This document shows, piece by piece, positions 4,332-11,842 of a DNA stretch of 28,172 nucleotides. The stretch covers positions 1 to 28,172 of the IMG/VR virus record IMGVR_UViG_3300025449_000729; one strand, given 5' to 3'. Source of the DNA: a virus. Position numbers and translations under genes: made by a program. The notes under the pieces were generated by a model that saw nothing but the letters and a program-made list of their open reading frames with translations, was not told the DNA's origin and did no database searches. Numbering within the stretch: position 1 is the stretch's first letter; each line of letters starts with the position of its first letter.

Positions 4332-5393
4332 ATGTTATTCAAATCCAGAGTACTTTTTCTTCTTAAAAGACGTGAAGACTTTAACAAAGATGTTCACAAT
4401 ACTCATGGTTTGAGTACAGGTCTTTATAATTCTGCTAAATTTATTGACACGATGTTGAATTATTTTAACATCGTGTCTAACATCTCTGTTGTTGTTGATG
4501 GTAATGATATCGACAGAGAAGTTACTAGATATAAGCCTACCCACGCCATCATTGAAGCGTTATGGGTGACACCCACCAAATTAAAACAGCTAATTGATCT
4601 TCATCCAAATGTCACATGGATAGTTCGTCTTCATAGCGAGCTTGCTTTCCTTGCTGGTGAAGGTATTGCTATGGATTGGTTGGGTGACTATGCTCGATTA
4701 TCTAATGTTAAGATTGCATGCAACTCTGAAAAGATGTTGGATGATATTCGTACGTTCATTCAAATTAGAAATGATGGTTGGAATAAAAAGCAGCTTCATG
4801 ATAACGTAATATTCCTCCCTAACTATTACCCTCAGAAATATCTTAAGAGGCAAAAGGCTAAAAGCAAAGAGTTCTTGGACATTGGTTGCTTTGGTGCAGT
4901 CAGACCTTTAAAGAACCATCTTACACAAGCAATTGCTGCTCTTGAGTTTGCAGAAAAGAAAAAGAAGAAGCTTCGTTTTCATATTAATGCAGGTAGAGTC
5001 GAAGGTATGGGTGAACCTCACATTAAGAATTTGAAGGCTTTATTCCAACATGTTGCAGATCAGGGTCACAAGTTAATCCACCACGAATGGTCACCTAGAG
5101 AGGACTTCCTCGAACTTTGTTCAAGTATGGATATTGGTTTGCAGGTAAGCCTTTCAGAGTCATTTAATATTGTTGGTGCTGATTATATTAGTGTTGGTGT
5201 TCCATTAGTAGGTAGCCACGAGATACCTTGGGCTCATCATTTGTTCTGCTCTAAATCAACACACACTTCTGATATTGTTGAAAAGCTAGAATGGGCATAT
5301 GACTGGCCAAATCTAAATACATATCTCAATAGAAAGTCACTAACGCGTTATACAAGCAAAGTGAGAGCAGTGTGGCTAAAAAGTTTTCAATAA
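4332..5393 (+). CDS. GT-B fold glycosyltransferase
   Basis: 353 residues from ATG, preceded by GAGG; an upstream TTG at 4302 lies too close to the promoter. The C-terminal half shows the usual pattern of GT4/GT1-type enzymes: GCFGAVRPLKN (start of the nucleotide-sugar domain), then DFLELCSSMDIGLQVSLSESFN and DYISVGVPLVGS, where the acidic/Ser-Glu stretch holds the donor. The N-terminal half contains an acceptor-domain Rossmann pattern (TWIVRLHSE). No membrane helix, so it acts in the cytoplasm. Donor and acceptor are unknown. It is separated from the main glycan block and driven by its own late promoter. Confidence 0.8.
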   Translation: MLFKSRVLFLLKRREDFNKDVHNTHGLSTGLYNSAKFIDTMLNYFNIVSNISVVVDGNDIDREVTRYKPTHAIIEALWVTPTKLKQLIDLHPNVTWIVRLHSELAFLAGEGIAMDWLGDYARLSNVKIACNSEKMLDDIRTFIQIRNDGWNKKQLHDNVIFLPNYYPQKYLKRQKAKSKEFLDIGCFGAVRPLKNHLTQAIAALEFAEKKKKKLRFHINAGRVEGMGEPHIKNLKALFQHVADQGHKLIHHEWSPREDFLELCSSMDIGLQVSLSESFNIVGADYISVGVPLVGSHEIPWAHHLFCSKSTHTSDIVEKLEWAYDWPNLNTYLNRKSLTRYTSKVRAVWLKSFQ

Positions 5394-5440
5394 GAAATAT
5401 TTTTAATTTTTTAAAAAAAAGCAGGAAAGAAGATACTAAA

Positions 5441-5656
5441 ATGTCACATCATCATGGACGTCACAAGGTACACATTCACGCTTGGACTCCTCATGAATTA
5501 ATTTCACAAGAAGTTATTTTTGAGAGTTTTGAACTTGCATTTGAATTTGGTGCAAAGTTTAATTCTGATAATGCTGGAAGTGTTGTCAAAGTTTATGATG
5601 GATCTGGTCAGATTGTTCATGCATTTGATCAATCAGTATCTGACACCTATGCTTAA
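5441..5656 (+). CDS. Hypothetical small His-rich protein
   Basis: 71 residues from ATG 5441. The N-terminus has many histidines (MSHHHGRHKVHIH), which could bind a metal ion. The remainder is a compact alpha/beta pattern. An in-frame GTG at 5372 would add 23 basic residues and overlap the previous gene by 22 bases; I prefer the ATG although its AGGA site is rather distant. Function unknown. Confidence 0.6.
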   Translation: MSHHHGRHKVHIHAWTPHELISQEVIFESFELAFEFGAKFNSDNAGSVVKVYDGSGQIVHAFDQSVSDTYA

Positions 5657-5679
5657 TAACAATACTCTACTAATTTATT

Positions 5680-5754
5680 GCGGATGTAGCTCAGTGGTAG
5701 AGCATCTCGTTGCCAACGAGAATGTCGTGGGTTCGACCCCCATCGTCCGCTCCA
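5680..5754 (+). tRNA. tRNA-Gly (GCC)
   Basis: Acceptor GCGGATG/CGTCCGC, anticodon stem TCTCG/CGAGA with loop TTGCCAA, T-arm GTGGG/CCCAT-like, discriminator T as for Gly, CCA encoded. Confidence 0.93.
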
Positions 5755-5778
5755 ATTTTTAAAAACAAAGGATATCCT

Positions 5779-5940
5779 ATGCATTGGATACATAGAAAAG
5801 ATCAAACTGCCTATGAAGGACTGATGAAGAGTCGGGGTCATCATCCTGAAATTATGGAACAAAATGATAAAGAAATCTATGTAATGATGCCTGAAAGCGT
5901 TGTCCACACATGGGCAGCTGCAGGATACTGGTTCAGGTAA
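5779..5940 (+). CDS. Hypothetical 53-residue protein
   Basis: Starts after AAAGGAT. The product is short, soluble, and rich in His, Trp and Met. A longer version of the same frame (from 5710) would run through tRNA-Gly and is rejected. The next gene begins six bases after the stop, so the two are probably co-translated. No family recognised. Confidence 0.6.
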   Translation: MHWIHRKDQTAYEGLMKSRGHHPEIMEQNDKEIYVMMPESVVHTWAAAGYWFR

Positions 5941-5945
5941 CAGTT

Positions 5946-6566
5946 ATGCATCCAGATGAAAGCGATGTAGAAGTCTTAGCCTACTACAATGCAGACTCAG
6001 AGGACCTTTGGATCTTTGATAAGTTAATTGTGGCACGTAAGATGGGATATGTATGTGGTCCTGTAGGTACCATTGTACCTAAACCTGGTGAATATATTGT
6101 TCGTCCTTGCGTCAATATTCCTGGTATGGGACGTGGAGCTAAAGTTACACATCTTGAGTATGATACTCTTGATCATCCTGATTGCCATCCTGGTTTCTTC
6201 TGGTGTGAAGTGTTCAAAGGAAGACACATATCCGTTGATTATTATGATGGTATTCAAACATTGACTGTTGAGGGTACAAGAGATGCAAACGCACCTCTCT
6301 GGAGGTTCAACAAATGGCAAAAGGTTAATGACATTCTTCCTTTACCAGAGATATTTTTACCGTTGAAAACAAAATATAATTGCATTAATATAGAGTATAT
6401 TGATGGAAAGCCAATAGAAGTTCATTTAAGACACAATCCAGATTTTGTACACGGCAATTCAATAGCAATACCAGTATGGCAAGATCAAACTGATATAGTG
6501 GACATGCCTGGATTAAAATACATCGAAGCACTTGATTTTAATAGAAAGGGCTTTTGGATAGACTGA
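5946..6566 (+). CDS. Conserved-looking phage protein, unknown function
   Basis: 206 residues from ATG 5946; an alternative ATG at 5910 overlaps the previous gene. The region YNADSEDLWIFDKLIVARK (about 15-33) followed by the segment around PGEYIVRPCVNIPGMGRGA looks like a conserved nucleotide- or substrate-binding core, perhaps ATP-grasp-like, but I cannot confirm a family. The C-terminal part is rich in aromatic residues and beta-strand pattern. It lies in a short operon with the genes before and after it (spacing 5 and 10 bases). Confidence 0.65.
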   Translation: MHPDESDVEVLAYYNADSEDLWIFDKLIVARKMGYVCGPVGTIVPKPGEYIVRPCVNIPGMGRGAKVTHLEYDTLDHPDCHPGFFWCEVFKGRHISVDYYDGIQTLTVEGTRDANAPLWRFNKWQKVNDILPLPEIFLPLKTKYNCINIEYIDGKPIEVHLRHNPDFVHGNSIAIPVWQDQTDIVDMPGLKYIEALDFNRKGFWID

Positions 6567-6576
6567 GGAGGTCATT

Positions 6577-7053
6577 ATGACTAGACAGAAGATGAATATA
6601 GAAGAAGTAGCAGCATTTATTAACGCACAATCACCAGAAACAAAAGTATACATTGGTGGTGACTCAGAACGATTCTTAATCAATAACGTCTGGCATGCTG
6701 ATTATACTCTTGCTGTCGTTGTTCATTATAGTGGCAATCGTGGTTGTAAGATCTTTGGTGAAGTGATTCGTGAAAGAGATTTTGACCAGCAGAAAGACAA
6801 GCCTCGTATGCGTCTAATGAATGAAGTATATAAGATTGCAGAACTTTATATGCAATTAGCAGAAGTGTTGGAGGATCGTCTTGTCGAAGTACATCTTGAT
6901 ATTAACCCTGACGAGCATCATGGTTCAAGTTGTGTTATCAACGAAGCCACTGGGTATATTCGAGGTATGTGCAACGTTGTTCCTATGGTCAAACCTAATG
7001 CTTTTGCTGCTAGCTACGCTGCTGATAGATTGAAACAGGTGTTAGCAGCTTAA
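6577..7053 (+). CDS. RNase H-fold protein (YkuK/DUF458-like)
   Basis: 158 residues with an excellent GAGGAGG ribosome site. The early strand KVYIGGDSERF (about 23-33) with Asp29, and the later strand VEVHLDINPDEHHGSS (about 103-118) with Asp107 and acidic neighbours, fit the acidic active-site layout of the RNase H-like superfamily, as in the Bacillus YkuK family. Substrate unknown; members occur in T4-like phages and bacteria. The stop is followed 17 bases later by tRNA-Gly, so RNA processing is a possible but unproven role. Confidence 0.7.
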   Translation: MTRQKMNIEEVAAFINAQSPETKVYIGGDSERFLINNVWHADYTLAVVVHYSGNRGCKIFGEVIRERDFDQQKDKPRMRLMNEVYKIAELYMQLAEVLEDRLVEVHLDINPDEHHGSSCVINEATGYIRGMCNVVPMVKPNAFAASYAADRLKQVLAA

Positions 7054-7069
7054 TAAATATATTGTAATT

Positions 7070-7144
7070 GCGGGTGTAGCTCAGGGGTAGAGCTTCAGTT
7101 TTCCAAACTGACTGTCGTGGGTTCGATTCCCATCGCCCGCTCCA
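7070..7144 (+). tRNA. tRNA-Gly (TCC)
   Basis: Acceptor GCGGGTG/CGCCCGC, anticodon stem TCAGT/ACTGA with loop TTTCCAA, T loop TTCGATT, discriminator T, CCA encoded. Very similar to tRNA-Gly (GCC) at 5680, so the two may have arisen by duplication. Confidence 0.93.
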
Positions 7145-7146
7145 AA

Positions 7147-7270
7147 ATTCAACAGGCAGTGTAGTAATAACGGTCATGGGTCGCTCTCATGGCGAGGTCG
7201 GGGAGGCGGAGCCTCATAACCTTGGAAACCCGTGCACTGAAAAGAGGATGCATACTCGTTCCTGTTGAAT
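7147..7270 (+). ncRNA. Structured RNA with 10-bp closing stem
   Basis: ATTCAACAGG (7147-7156) pairs perfectly with CCTGTTGAAT (7261-7270). Inside, CAGTG (7157-7161) pairs with CACTG (7235-7239), and ACGG (7170-7173) with CCGT (7230-7233). The core then holds two hairpins: TCGC/GCGA (7181-7195) and GAGGC/GCCTC around GGA (7203-7215). A small GAG/CTC hairpin lies on the 3' side. No ORF crosses it. It begins two bases after tRNA-Gly and precedes the HNH gene. I recognise no known family; it is too short for GOLLD and lacks RNase P or tmRNA marks. Confidence 0.65.
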
Positions 7271-7313
7271 ACTTTCTATTGGGAGAGAGTTGTTATTGCA
7301 AAATAATGCAATT

Positions 7314-7321
7314 TATAAATA
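7314..7321 (+). promoter_or_regulatory. T4-type late promoter for HNH gene
   Basis: Perfect TATAAATA. Transcription should start near 7327. The CTCC directly after it (7322-7325) can pair with the GGAG ribosome site (7333-7336) but would be absent from late transcripts. Confidence 0.7.
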
Positions 7322-7342
7322 CTCCATAAACAGGAGCGTATA

Positions 7343-7885
7343 ATGTGGAATTGTAAACACTGCAATAACGACTTTAGTTTCACAAGAACTACTGAAAAAG
7401 CTAATCATTCTCGTCATTGTGATTCTAATCCTAACAAACGTATAAGTTATTCTCGCAACAAAGAAATACTTATGCAACGTTTAGATAACAAACTTGGTAA
7501 ATATGAAACCTATCATGTTAGTTGCCAAGGTTGTAGTAAGACTTATGAAGTTAAAGAAAGGTCAGGATCTTTTCCTTCTAAAAAATATTATTTTTGTTCT
7601 AGGAGTTGTGCCAATTCTGTAGGTGGCAAAGCAAAAGCTGAAAAATATCACTATGATGAGGTTGCTACATATACTACTGTAGCATGGAGATACCATGAGA
7701 AAAAATGCATAGCTTGTGGTGAAGATAAAATTGTTGCAGTTCATCATTTAAATGAAATACATTCAGATAATGATCCAAAAAATTTAATACCACTATGTCC
7801 TACTCATCATCAGTATGTACATAGTAGATATAAGTATCTTGTTGAAGATAAAATTAATTTATATTTGAAAGAAAAATGGGGCTAG
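7343..7885 (+). CDS. HNH homing endonuclease with zinc fingers
   Basis: 180 residues after an AGGAG ribosome site. The N-terminus is a C2HC zinc-finger pattern (Cys4, Cys7, His22, Cys26). A second cluster has Cys61, Cys64, Cys85 and Cys89. The HNH nuclease is at about 122-162: CIACGEDK, VHHLNEIH with His134/His135, Asn147, and CPTHHQYVH with His155/156 and His160. The stop codon lies 8 bases inside tRNA-Ala. The gene has a late promoter and a possible ribosome-site hairpin. Different in layout from the HNH protein at 2953, so this is an independent arrival. Confidence 0.85.
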   Translation: MWNCKHCNNDFSFTRTTEKANHSRHCDSNPNKRISYSRNKEILMQRLDNKLGKYETYHVSCQGCSKTYEVKERSGSFPSKKYYFCSRSCANSVGGKAKAEKYHYDEVATYTTVAWRYHEKKCIACGEDKIVAVHHLNEIHSDNDPKNLIPLCPTHHQYVHSRYKYLVEDKINLYLKEKWG

Positions 7886-7956
7886 GGACTGCTTGGGGTG
7901 GTCACCTCACTTGCAATGAGGATATCAGTAGAGTTCAAAACTCTATAGCTCCACCA
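7878..7956 (+). tRNA. tRNA-Ala (TGC)
   Basis: Acceptor GGGGCTA/TAGCTCC, anticodon stem CCTCA/TGAGG with loop CTTGCAA, T-arm TAGAG/CTCTA with loop TTCAAAA, discriminator A, CCA encoded. The D arm is enlarged. Overlaps the HNH coding end by 8 bases. Confidence 0.9.
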
Positions 7957-7969
7957 AAAGGTTTTAGTT

Positions 7970-8152
7970 ATGTCTGATATTGATAATGATCCAAGATTTG
8001 TTCAAGCATTTTGGGATTGGTTTGATAGTCTACCAATAGAACAAAAAGAGTTCTATTGGAACATGAAAGCTGACATGGCAAAGATATATTTTTATAATAA
8101 ATTCTATAAAGGTTCTAAAAAAAATGCAGATAGTAAGCGCAGCAGGAGTTAA
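7970..8152 (+). CDS. Hypothetical 60-residue protein
   Basis: Begins 13 bases after tRNA-Ala with a weak AAAGG site. The first 40 residues are acidic and aromatic; the last 15 are strongly basic. The end overlaps the acetyltransferase gene by 29 bases, which suggests translational coupling. No family recognised. Confidence 0.6.
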   Translation: MSDIDNDPRFVQAFWDWFDSLPIEQKEFYWNMKADMAKIYFYNKFYKGSKKNADSKRSRS

Positions 8153-8549
8153 GGTTGAATATGCACTATCATCTATAATGAATATTGAACAAGCATCTTT
8201 TGCTGGAGATTATATCACTATCGATGACTTCAACGAACATTATGAAAGAACATATCTTCTGTTAGATATAGATCAAAATATTTTAGGGTATTATATGTGG
8301 TACCCACAAAATGACAATCAAGCATATCTTTACAGCATTGCTATTGATAAATACCATCAGGGCAATGGTTACTCTAAATTGATGTTAGAACATTTCTTAA
8401 CTGTTAGTGGTTACAATACTCATTGTTTGCACGTCAATCCTAGTAATACAAAAGCTATGCACCTTTATTCTAAGTATGGGTTTGTTCAAACTCAATTTAT
8501 CGAAAACTTTTATGAAGATGGGGCATCTGCTGCGTTAATGTTTAAGTAA
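8124..8549 (+). CDS. GNAT-family N-acetyltransferase
   Basis: 141 residues. The central part has the GNAT acetyl-CoA site: strand YLYSIAIDKYHQGNGYSKLMLEHFL, where Q-G-N-G-Y matches the Q/R-x-x-G-x-G/A loop, followed by LHVNPSNTKAMHLYSKYGFVQ, the typical last motif of RimI-like enzymes. It is predicted to transfer an acetyl group to an amine on a protein or small molecule. The start at 8124 overlaps the preceding gene. A later in-frame ATG at 8178 would cut off the first strand, so I keep the early one. Confidence 0.8.
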   Translation: MQIVSAAGVKVEYALSSIMNIEQASFAGDYITIDDFNEHYERTYLLLDIDQNILGYYMWYPQNDNQAYLYSIAIDKYHQGNGYSKLMLEHFLTVSGYNTHCLHVNPSNTKAMHLYSKYGFVQTQFIENFYEDGASAALMFK

Positions 8550-8550
8550 G

Positions 8551-9237
8551 ATGAAATACAAAATAGTCCATTTGTTTGGAAACATAGATGATTATGACCT
8601 ACAAACTTATAGATTATTATTGGATCCAGAAGACACCAAAGAGAGTGAAATTCTCGATAACGGCTGGTACGTGTTTGATGGCCGTTGGCTAGCAAATCGT
8701 CTTGTAAGATTAAAACTTTCACAGTACACCAAAGAACCTAAACAAATTAAAGGTTATAGATTTGTCTTTAAAGAGCGTTTGGATGATTTGTCAGAAGTTG
8801 AAAGAGTATTTCAAACTTTCATTAAGCTAAAGGGCCTTAGCCCAATTTATAGCCTTGGTTGTGATCCAGAAAGAGCCTCGTGGCTATTGGTGTATAAAGA
8901 TGATACACTTGTTGCATTTACAAAATTTACAAACTATGATGGTGCTTTAGAAAGTCAATTTACAGCTTGGGATTATTCAGAACCAAAAATATCACTGGGT
9001 GTAAAGATTGTTGACTATGAAGTTAAACACGCAAAAGAAAAAGGATATCCTTATCTTTATATTGGTCCAGGATATGGCACGATTGCCACATATAAATCAA
9101 GGTTTCAGGGGTTTGAGTGGTGGACAGGATCAGAATGGTCTAATGATGTAGATAAATATGTCGAAGTTTGTAACAGAGACTCTTCTATCGAAACACTTGA
9201 GGATCTCAATAGATTGTTTAATGATTTAAATGCATAA
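8551..9237 (+). CDS. Ate/Bpt-like (aminoacyl-tRNA transferase fold) protein
   Basis: 228 residues. The segment from SLGVKIVDYE to YLYIGPGY, then YKSRFQGFEWW (about 148-192), closely follows the C-terminal GNAT-fold domain of arginyl/leucyl-tRNA-protein transferases (pattern SLG...AKE.G..Y.YLG...YK..F.P.E). Those enzymes move an amino acid from aminoacyl-tRNA to a protein N-terminus. The N-terminal Cys-rich part of real Ate enzymes is not visible, so the acceptor may differ. It sits directly after a GNAT gene and before a tRNA, with one base between the first two genes. Confidence 0.65.
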   Translation: MKYKIVHLFGNIDDYDLQTYRLLLDPEDTKESEILDNGWYVFDGRWLANRLVRLKLSQYTKEPKQIKGYRFVFKERLDDLSEVERVFQTFIKLKGLSPIYSLGCDPERASWLLVYKDDTLVAFTKFTNYDGALESQFTAWDYSEPKISLGVKIVDYEVKHAKEKGYPYLYIGPGYGTIATYKSRFQGFEWWTGSEWSNDVDKYVEVCNRDSSIETLEDLNRLFNDLNA

Positions 9238-9748
9238 AAGTAAAACACAGCTTATTAAGGTTCTTTCTTTCAAAGCACATAAGATGCTTTCTGACCCTAG
9301 AGTACAGAAAAGAGTGGACGAGAAAGTGACTATCAATAGAAAGTATGATGTTCCTTTTATTGCTGGTTATTCAAAAGATGGTAAAACAATTTACATAGAT
9401 CGCCATTTTAATCCTATGTTTGGTGATATCAATGTAATGCGTTTTTTGCTAATTCATGAGAAAACTGAAAAGGCTTTATTAGATTTTTATAATTTAGATT
9501 ATCAGCAGGCACATCACCTTGCTACACACTATGAACATCAGCAAGTAGATTTAGCAGGAATTAACTGGCGAGAGTATACGAAGCACTTTAGTGTATATGA
9601 GAAGAACCTTGAACATGAACACCTAACTAAAGTACCTCCTGATCTAGATCTTGAGCCATATAAAGACGAGCGTGATTCTAATTTTAAAAAATTAGAAGAT
9701 ATGCAGAAAAAAGAAATTAAGTTTGACAGAGTTAATAAGCGCGTGTAG
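9230..9748 (+). CDS. Conserved protein with HEKTE motif, possible metalloprotein
   Basis: 172 residues; the start overlaps the previous gene by 8 bases. The region FLLIHEKTEKALLD (73-86) followed by QQAHHLATHYEHQQVD (92-107) gives a His-Glu pair plus a later His, reminiscent of zinc metallopeptidase helices but not a true HExxH. The ordered C-terminal pattern EHEHL.KVPPDLDLEPYKDE (about 128-147) resembles a conserved protein of alphaproteobacteria and their phages, from memory. The TAG stop lies 10 bases inside tRNA-Leu. Confidence 0.6.
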   Translation: MHKSKTQLIKVLSFKAHKMLSDPRVQKRVDEKVTINRKYDVPFIAGYSKDGKTIYIDRHFNPMFGDINVMRFLLIHEKTEKALLDFYNLDYQQAHHLATHYEHQQVDLAGINWREYTKHFSVYEKNLEHEHLTKVPPDLDLEPYKDERDSNFKKLEDMQKKEIKFDRVNKRV

Positions 9749-9815
9749 TCCAATTGGTAGAGGCGCCAGTCTTAGAAACTGGATGTTGTGGGTTCGAGTC
9801 CCTCCACGCGCACCA
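9739..9815 (+). tRNA. tRNA-Leu (TAG) with short variable loop
   Basis: Acceptor GCGCGTG/CACGCGC, anticodon stem CCAGT/ACTGG with loop CTTAGAA, T loop TTCGAGT, discriminator A, CCA encoded. The variable loop is only about five bases, while bacterial tRNA-Leu normally has a long variable arm. Overlaps the preceding gene by 10 bases. Confidence 0.88.
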
Positions 9816-9821
9816 TAAATA
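9814..9821 (+). promoter_or_regulatory. Late promoter overlapping a tRNA 3' end
   Basis: CATAAATA sharing its first two bases with the CCA of tRNA-Leu, 34 bases before the adhesin start codon. Same arrangement as at tRNA-Val (4291). Confidence 0.5.
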
Positions 9822-9855
9822 AAAGAACAATTTCTTTTTATTTGGAGACGACCCT

Positions 9856-10926
9856 ATGTTCACTATATGTCCTGCCAGTGGTGCAATCAGTGAAAACGAT
9901 GTAAACCTTGCGTATGGCTTAGGAACAAACCTTGATGCTTATCATGGTGTGACATATTATGTTGGTTCATCAAGCAGTGTGTCTGGTGTCTTTCCTCCAG
10001 CAGGTCAACCACTCTCACTCAATATGTTCTACAATACATGGATAGTAGGACCTCCTCGCAAGATTACTTTTAATGCAGGTGAATCTGGTACATTCAAAAT
10101 ACCAGGCTTTCGTAACTTCATCGTAGTTCACGTATGGGGTGGCGGTGGTCGTAATCAAGGTGGTTCTGGTGGTGGTGGTGCTTTTAGACAATTTAACTAT
10201 TCGTTAGATGGAAGAACTAACTATCCTACGACTACCATTGGCACTCCTATGGCTTATTCTGTTGGTATAGCAAGTAACGGCCAAGCACAGAATGGTGTAA
10301 CAAATAGCTTTTGGAACGGTAAGCTGATTGGTGGTGGAGGAGATTGTAGCCCTGGTGATCAGTATGGTGGTGGAGGCGGTGGTTGGCTATCTCAAGGTGG
10401 TAAGATAGGATCTTCTGGTTGGTACCAAAATCCTGGAAAGCCTTATATTGCTAACACACACGTTAATCAAAATGTATACAACGGTGCCTCAAGAAGAGGC
10501 AGTGGGTATTACGATACACAAAACAAATATAGAACACACACAACAACCTATCATTTCTTTGGTGAAACTTTTACAATAACTAATTCATATCCATCAAATG
10601 ATGGCAACTGCAGCCCCTTTGGTGGTGGTGGCGGCGAGAATGGCAATCCAATTGGTTATGGTCCAGCAGGTGGATTTGCTGTATTTGGTGGTGCTGGTGG
10701 TGCATTGGATGATGGTGGCTACAGCATATACGGTGGTGCTACTAGTGGTGGATCTTCTAACGGCAAATCAATATATGGTGGCCAACCAGGAACTGTTCCA
10801 GGAGGATCTGGAGCAGGTGGAAGAATAGATGTGTACATTGATCTTGCTCCACCATTTGATGCAACAGCTGATATGATTTATTATGGTGCCCCTCCTAATC
10901 AAGATGCTCCAGCAACACCTTCGTGA
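9856..10926 (+). CDS. Glycine-rich tail-fibre adhesin
   Basis: 356 residues with a GGAGACGA ribosome site. The first 70 residues contain SGAISENDVN and PLSLNMFYNTW, a repeat-like pattern (I-S..D-V-N / L-S-L...F-Y) common at the start of tail-fibre and tail-tip proteins. From about residue 90 onward there are many poly-glycine runs (GGGG, GGGGGG, GGGGGENG) separated by variable Ser/Tyr/Asn-rich segments. This matches the polyglycine-helix design of T4-like distal adhesins (gp38 of T2 or S16 type), which bind the host receptor. It is expected at the fibre tip. A GalE-like epimerase follows. Confidence 0.8.
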   Translation: MFTICPASGAISENDVNLAYGLGTNLDAYHGVTYYVGSSSSVSGVFPPAGQPLSLNMFYNTWIVGPPRKITFNAGESGTFKIPGFRNFIVVHVWGGGGRNQGGSGGGGAFRQFNYSLDGRTNYPTTTIGTPMAYSVGIASNGQAQNGVTNSFWNGKLIGGGGDCSPGDQYGGGGGGWLSQGGKIGSSGWYQNPGKPYIANTHVNQNVYNGASRRGSGYYDTQNKYRTHTTTYHFFGETFTITNSYPSNDGNCSPFGGGGGENGNPIGYGPAGGFAVFGGAGGALDDGGYSIYGGATSGGSSNGKSIYGGQPGTVPGGSGAGGRIDVYIDLAPPFDATADMIYYGAPPNQDAPATPS

Positions 10927-10969
10927 ATACAATTTAAAACAATTACGTTTATTTTTAGAGTGAATGACA

Positions 10970-11842
10970 ATGAAAACTATTTTGGTTACTGGTGGATATG
11001 GATATATCGGTTCTCATACAATTAAAGCTCTCGCCGAGTCAGGATGTGTTGTTGACAGTATCGATGTTAAGCAATCTTCAAACGACATAGAGAAGTATCT
11101 CCGTAAGAACAGAATTAAGGATATATCAAGTCCACAGGATTGGAGTCAATCATGGGGTGAGTATGATGCTGTTGTTCATCTTGCAGGTTTGATCTCTGTA
11201 GAAGAATCCGTTCGTCAACCATGGTTATATTTTAAAAATAACGTGGTTGGAACTAAGAATGTGCTCGATTGTGTTAACACAGATCATGTAATATTTGCAT
11301 CCACGGCAGCTGCATTTAATCCATCTTCACCATACGCAACTTCTAAGATTGCTGGCGAGCAGTTGATTAAAGCAGACAAGAAGAACCACACAATCTTTAG
11401 GTTCTTTAATGTAGCAGGCAACAATGGTGATTTCCATCAAATTGGTGCAGCAACACATTTAATTCGTGTTGCAGCTCAAACAGCAGCTGGCAAAAGATCA
11501 TATATGAATGTCAACGGAACAGATTGGAATACACGTGATGGAACTTGTATTCGTGACTATGTTCATGTAATGGATCTCGTTGATTGCATTGTAAAGGCAG
11601 TAGAAGTTCCTGCCAATACCGACTATGAATGTATTGGTAGTGGTATTGGATATACGGTAAATGAAGTGATTGACATGATGAAGGATGTGTCAGGAAACAA
11701 CTTTAAAGTGTTTAATTCCGAACGCAGACAGGGCGACACTGCTGAAGTGTTAATGCCAGAGCAAAAGTCTAAGTACTTCTACGGTAATAGAACACTAGAG
11801 GATATGTGCCTCAGTGCATATAAAGCAGAACTATTACGATAG
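10970..11842 (+). CDS. galE: UDP-glucose 4-epimerase-like SDR enzyme
   Basis: 290 residues from ATG 10970 (AGAG nine bases upstream); ATG 10964 is in frame two codons earlier. The NAD-binding motif is TGGYGYIGS near the start. The catalytic set is ASTAAAF with Ser/Thr and YATSK with Tyr and Lys. RFFNVAG and DGTCIRDYVHVMDL are signature segments of GalE. It is about 45 residues shorter than E. coli GalE, with small gaps. Likely reaction: UDP-Glc to UDP-Gal interconversion or a related sugar, in the cytoplasm. It may supply the glycan block that starts at 14021. Confidence 0.85.
   Translation: MKTILVTGGYGYIGSHTIKALAESGCVVDSIDVKQSSNDIEKYLRKNRIKDISSPQDWSQSWGEYDAVVHLAGLISVEESVRQPWLYFKNNVVGTKNVLDCVNTDHVIFASTAAAFNPSSPYATSKIAGEQLIKADKKNHTIFRFFNVAGNNGDFHQIGAATHLIRVAAQTAAGKRSYMNVNGTDWNTRDGTCIRDYVHVMDLVDCIVKAVEVPANTDYECIGSGIGYTVNEVIDMMKDVSGNNFKVFNSERRQGDTAEVLMPEQKSKYFYGNRTLEDMCLSAYKAELLR

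Noticed and set aside
7051-7060. AATAAATA as a late promoter before tRNA-Gly (also near 1513, 23250 and 27438)
   Set aside because: In such AT-rich sequence these single-mismatch octamers often overlap stop codons (TAA TAAATA), so they are weak candidates only.
7147-7342. Group I intron or HEARO-type RNA with the following HNH gene
   Set aside because: tRNA-Gly before it is intact, no split exon is visible, and the nuclease lacks IscB features.
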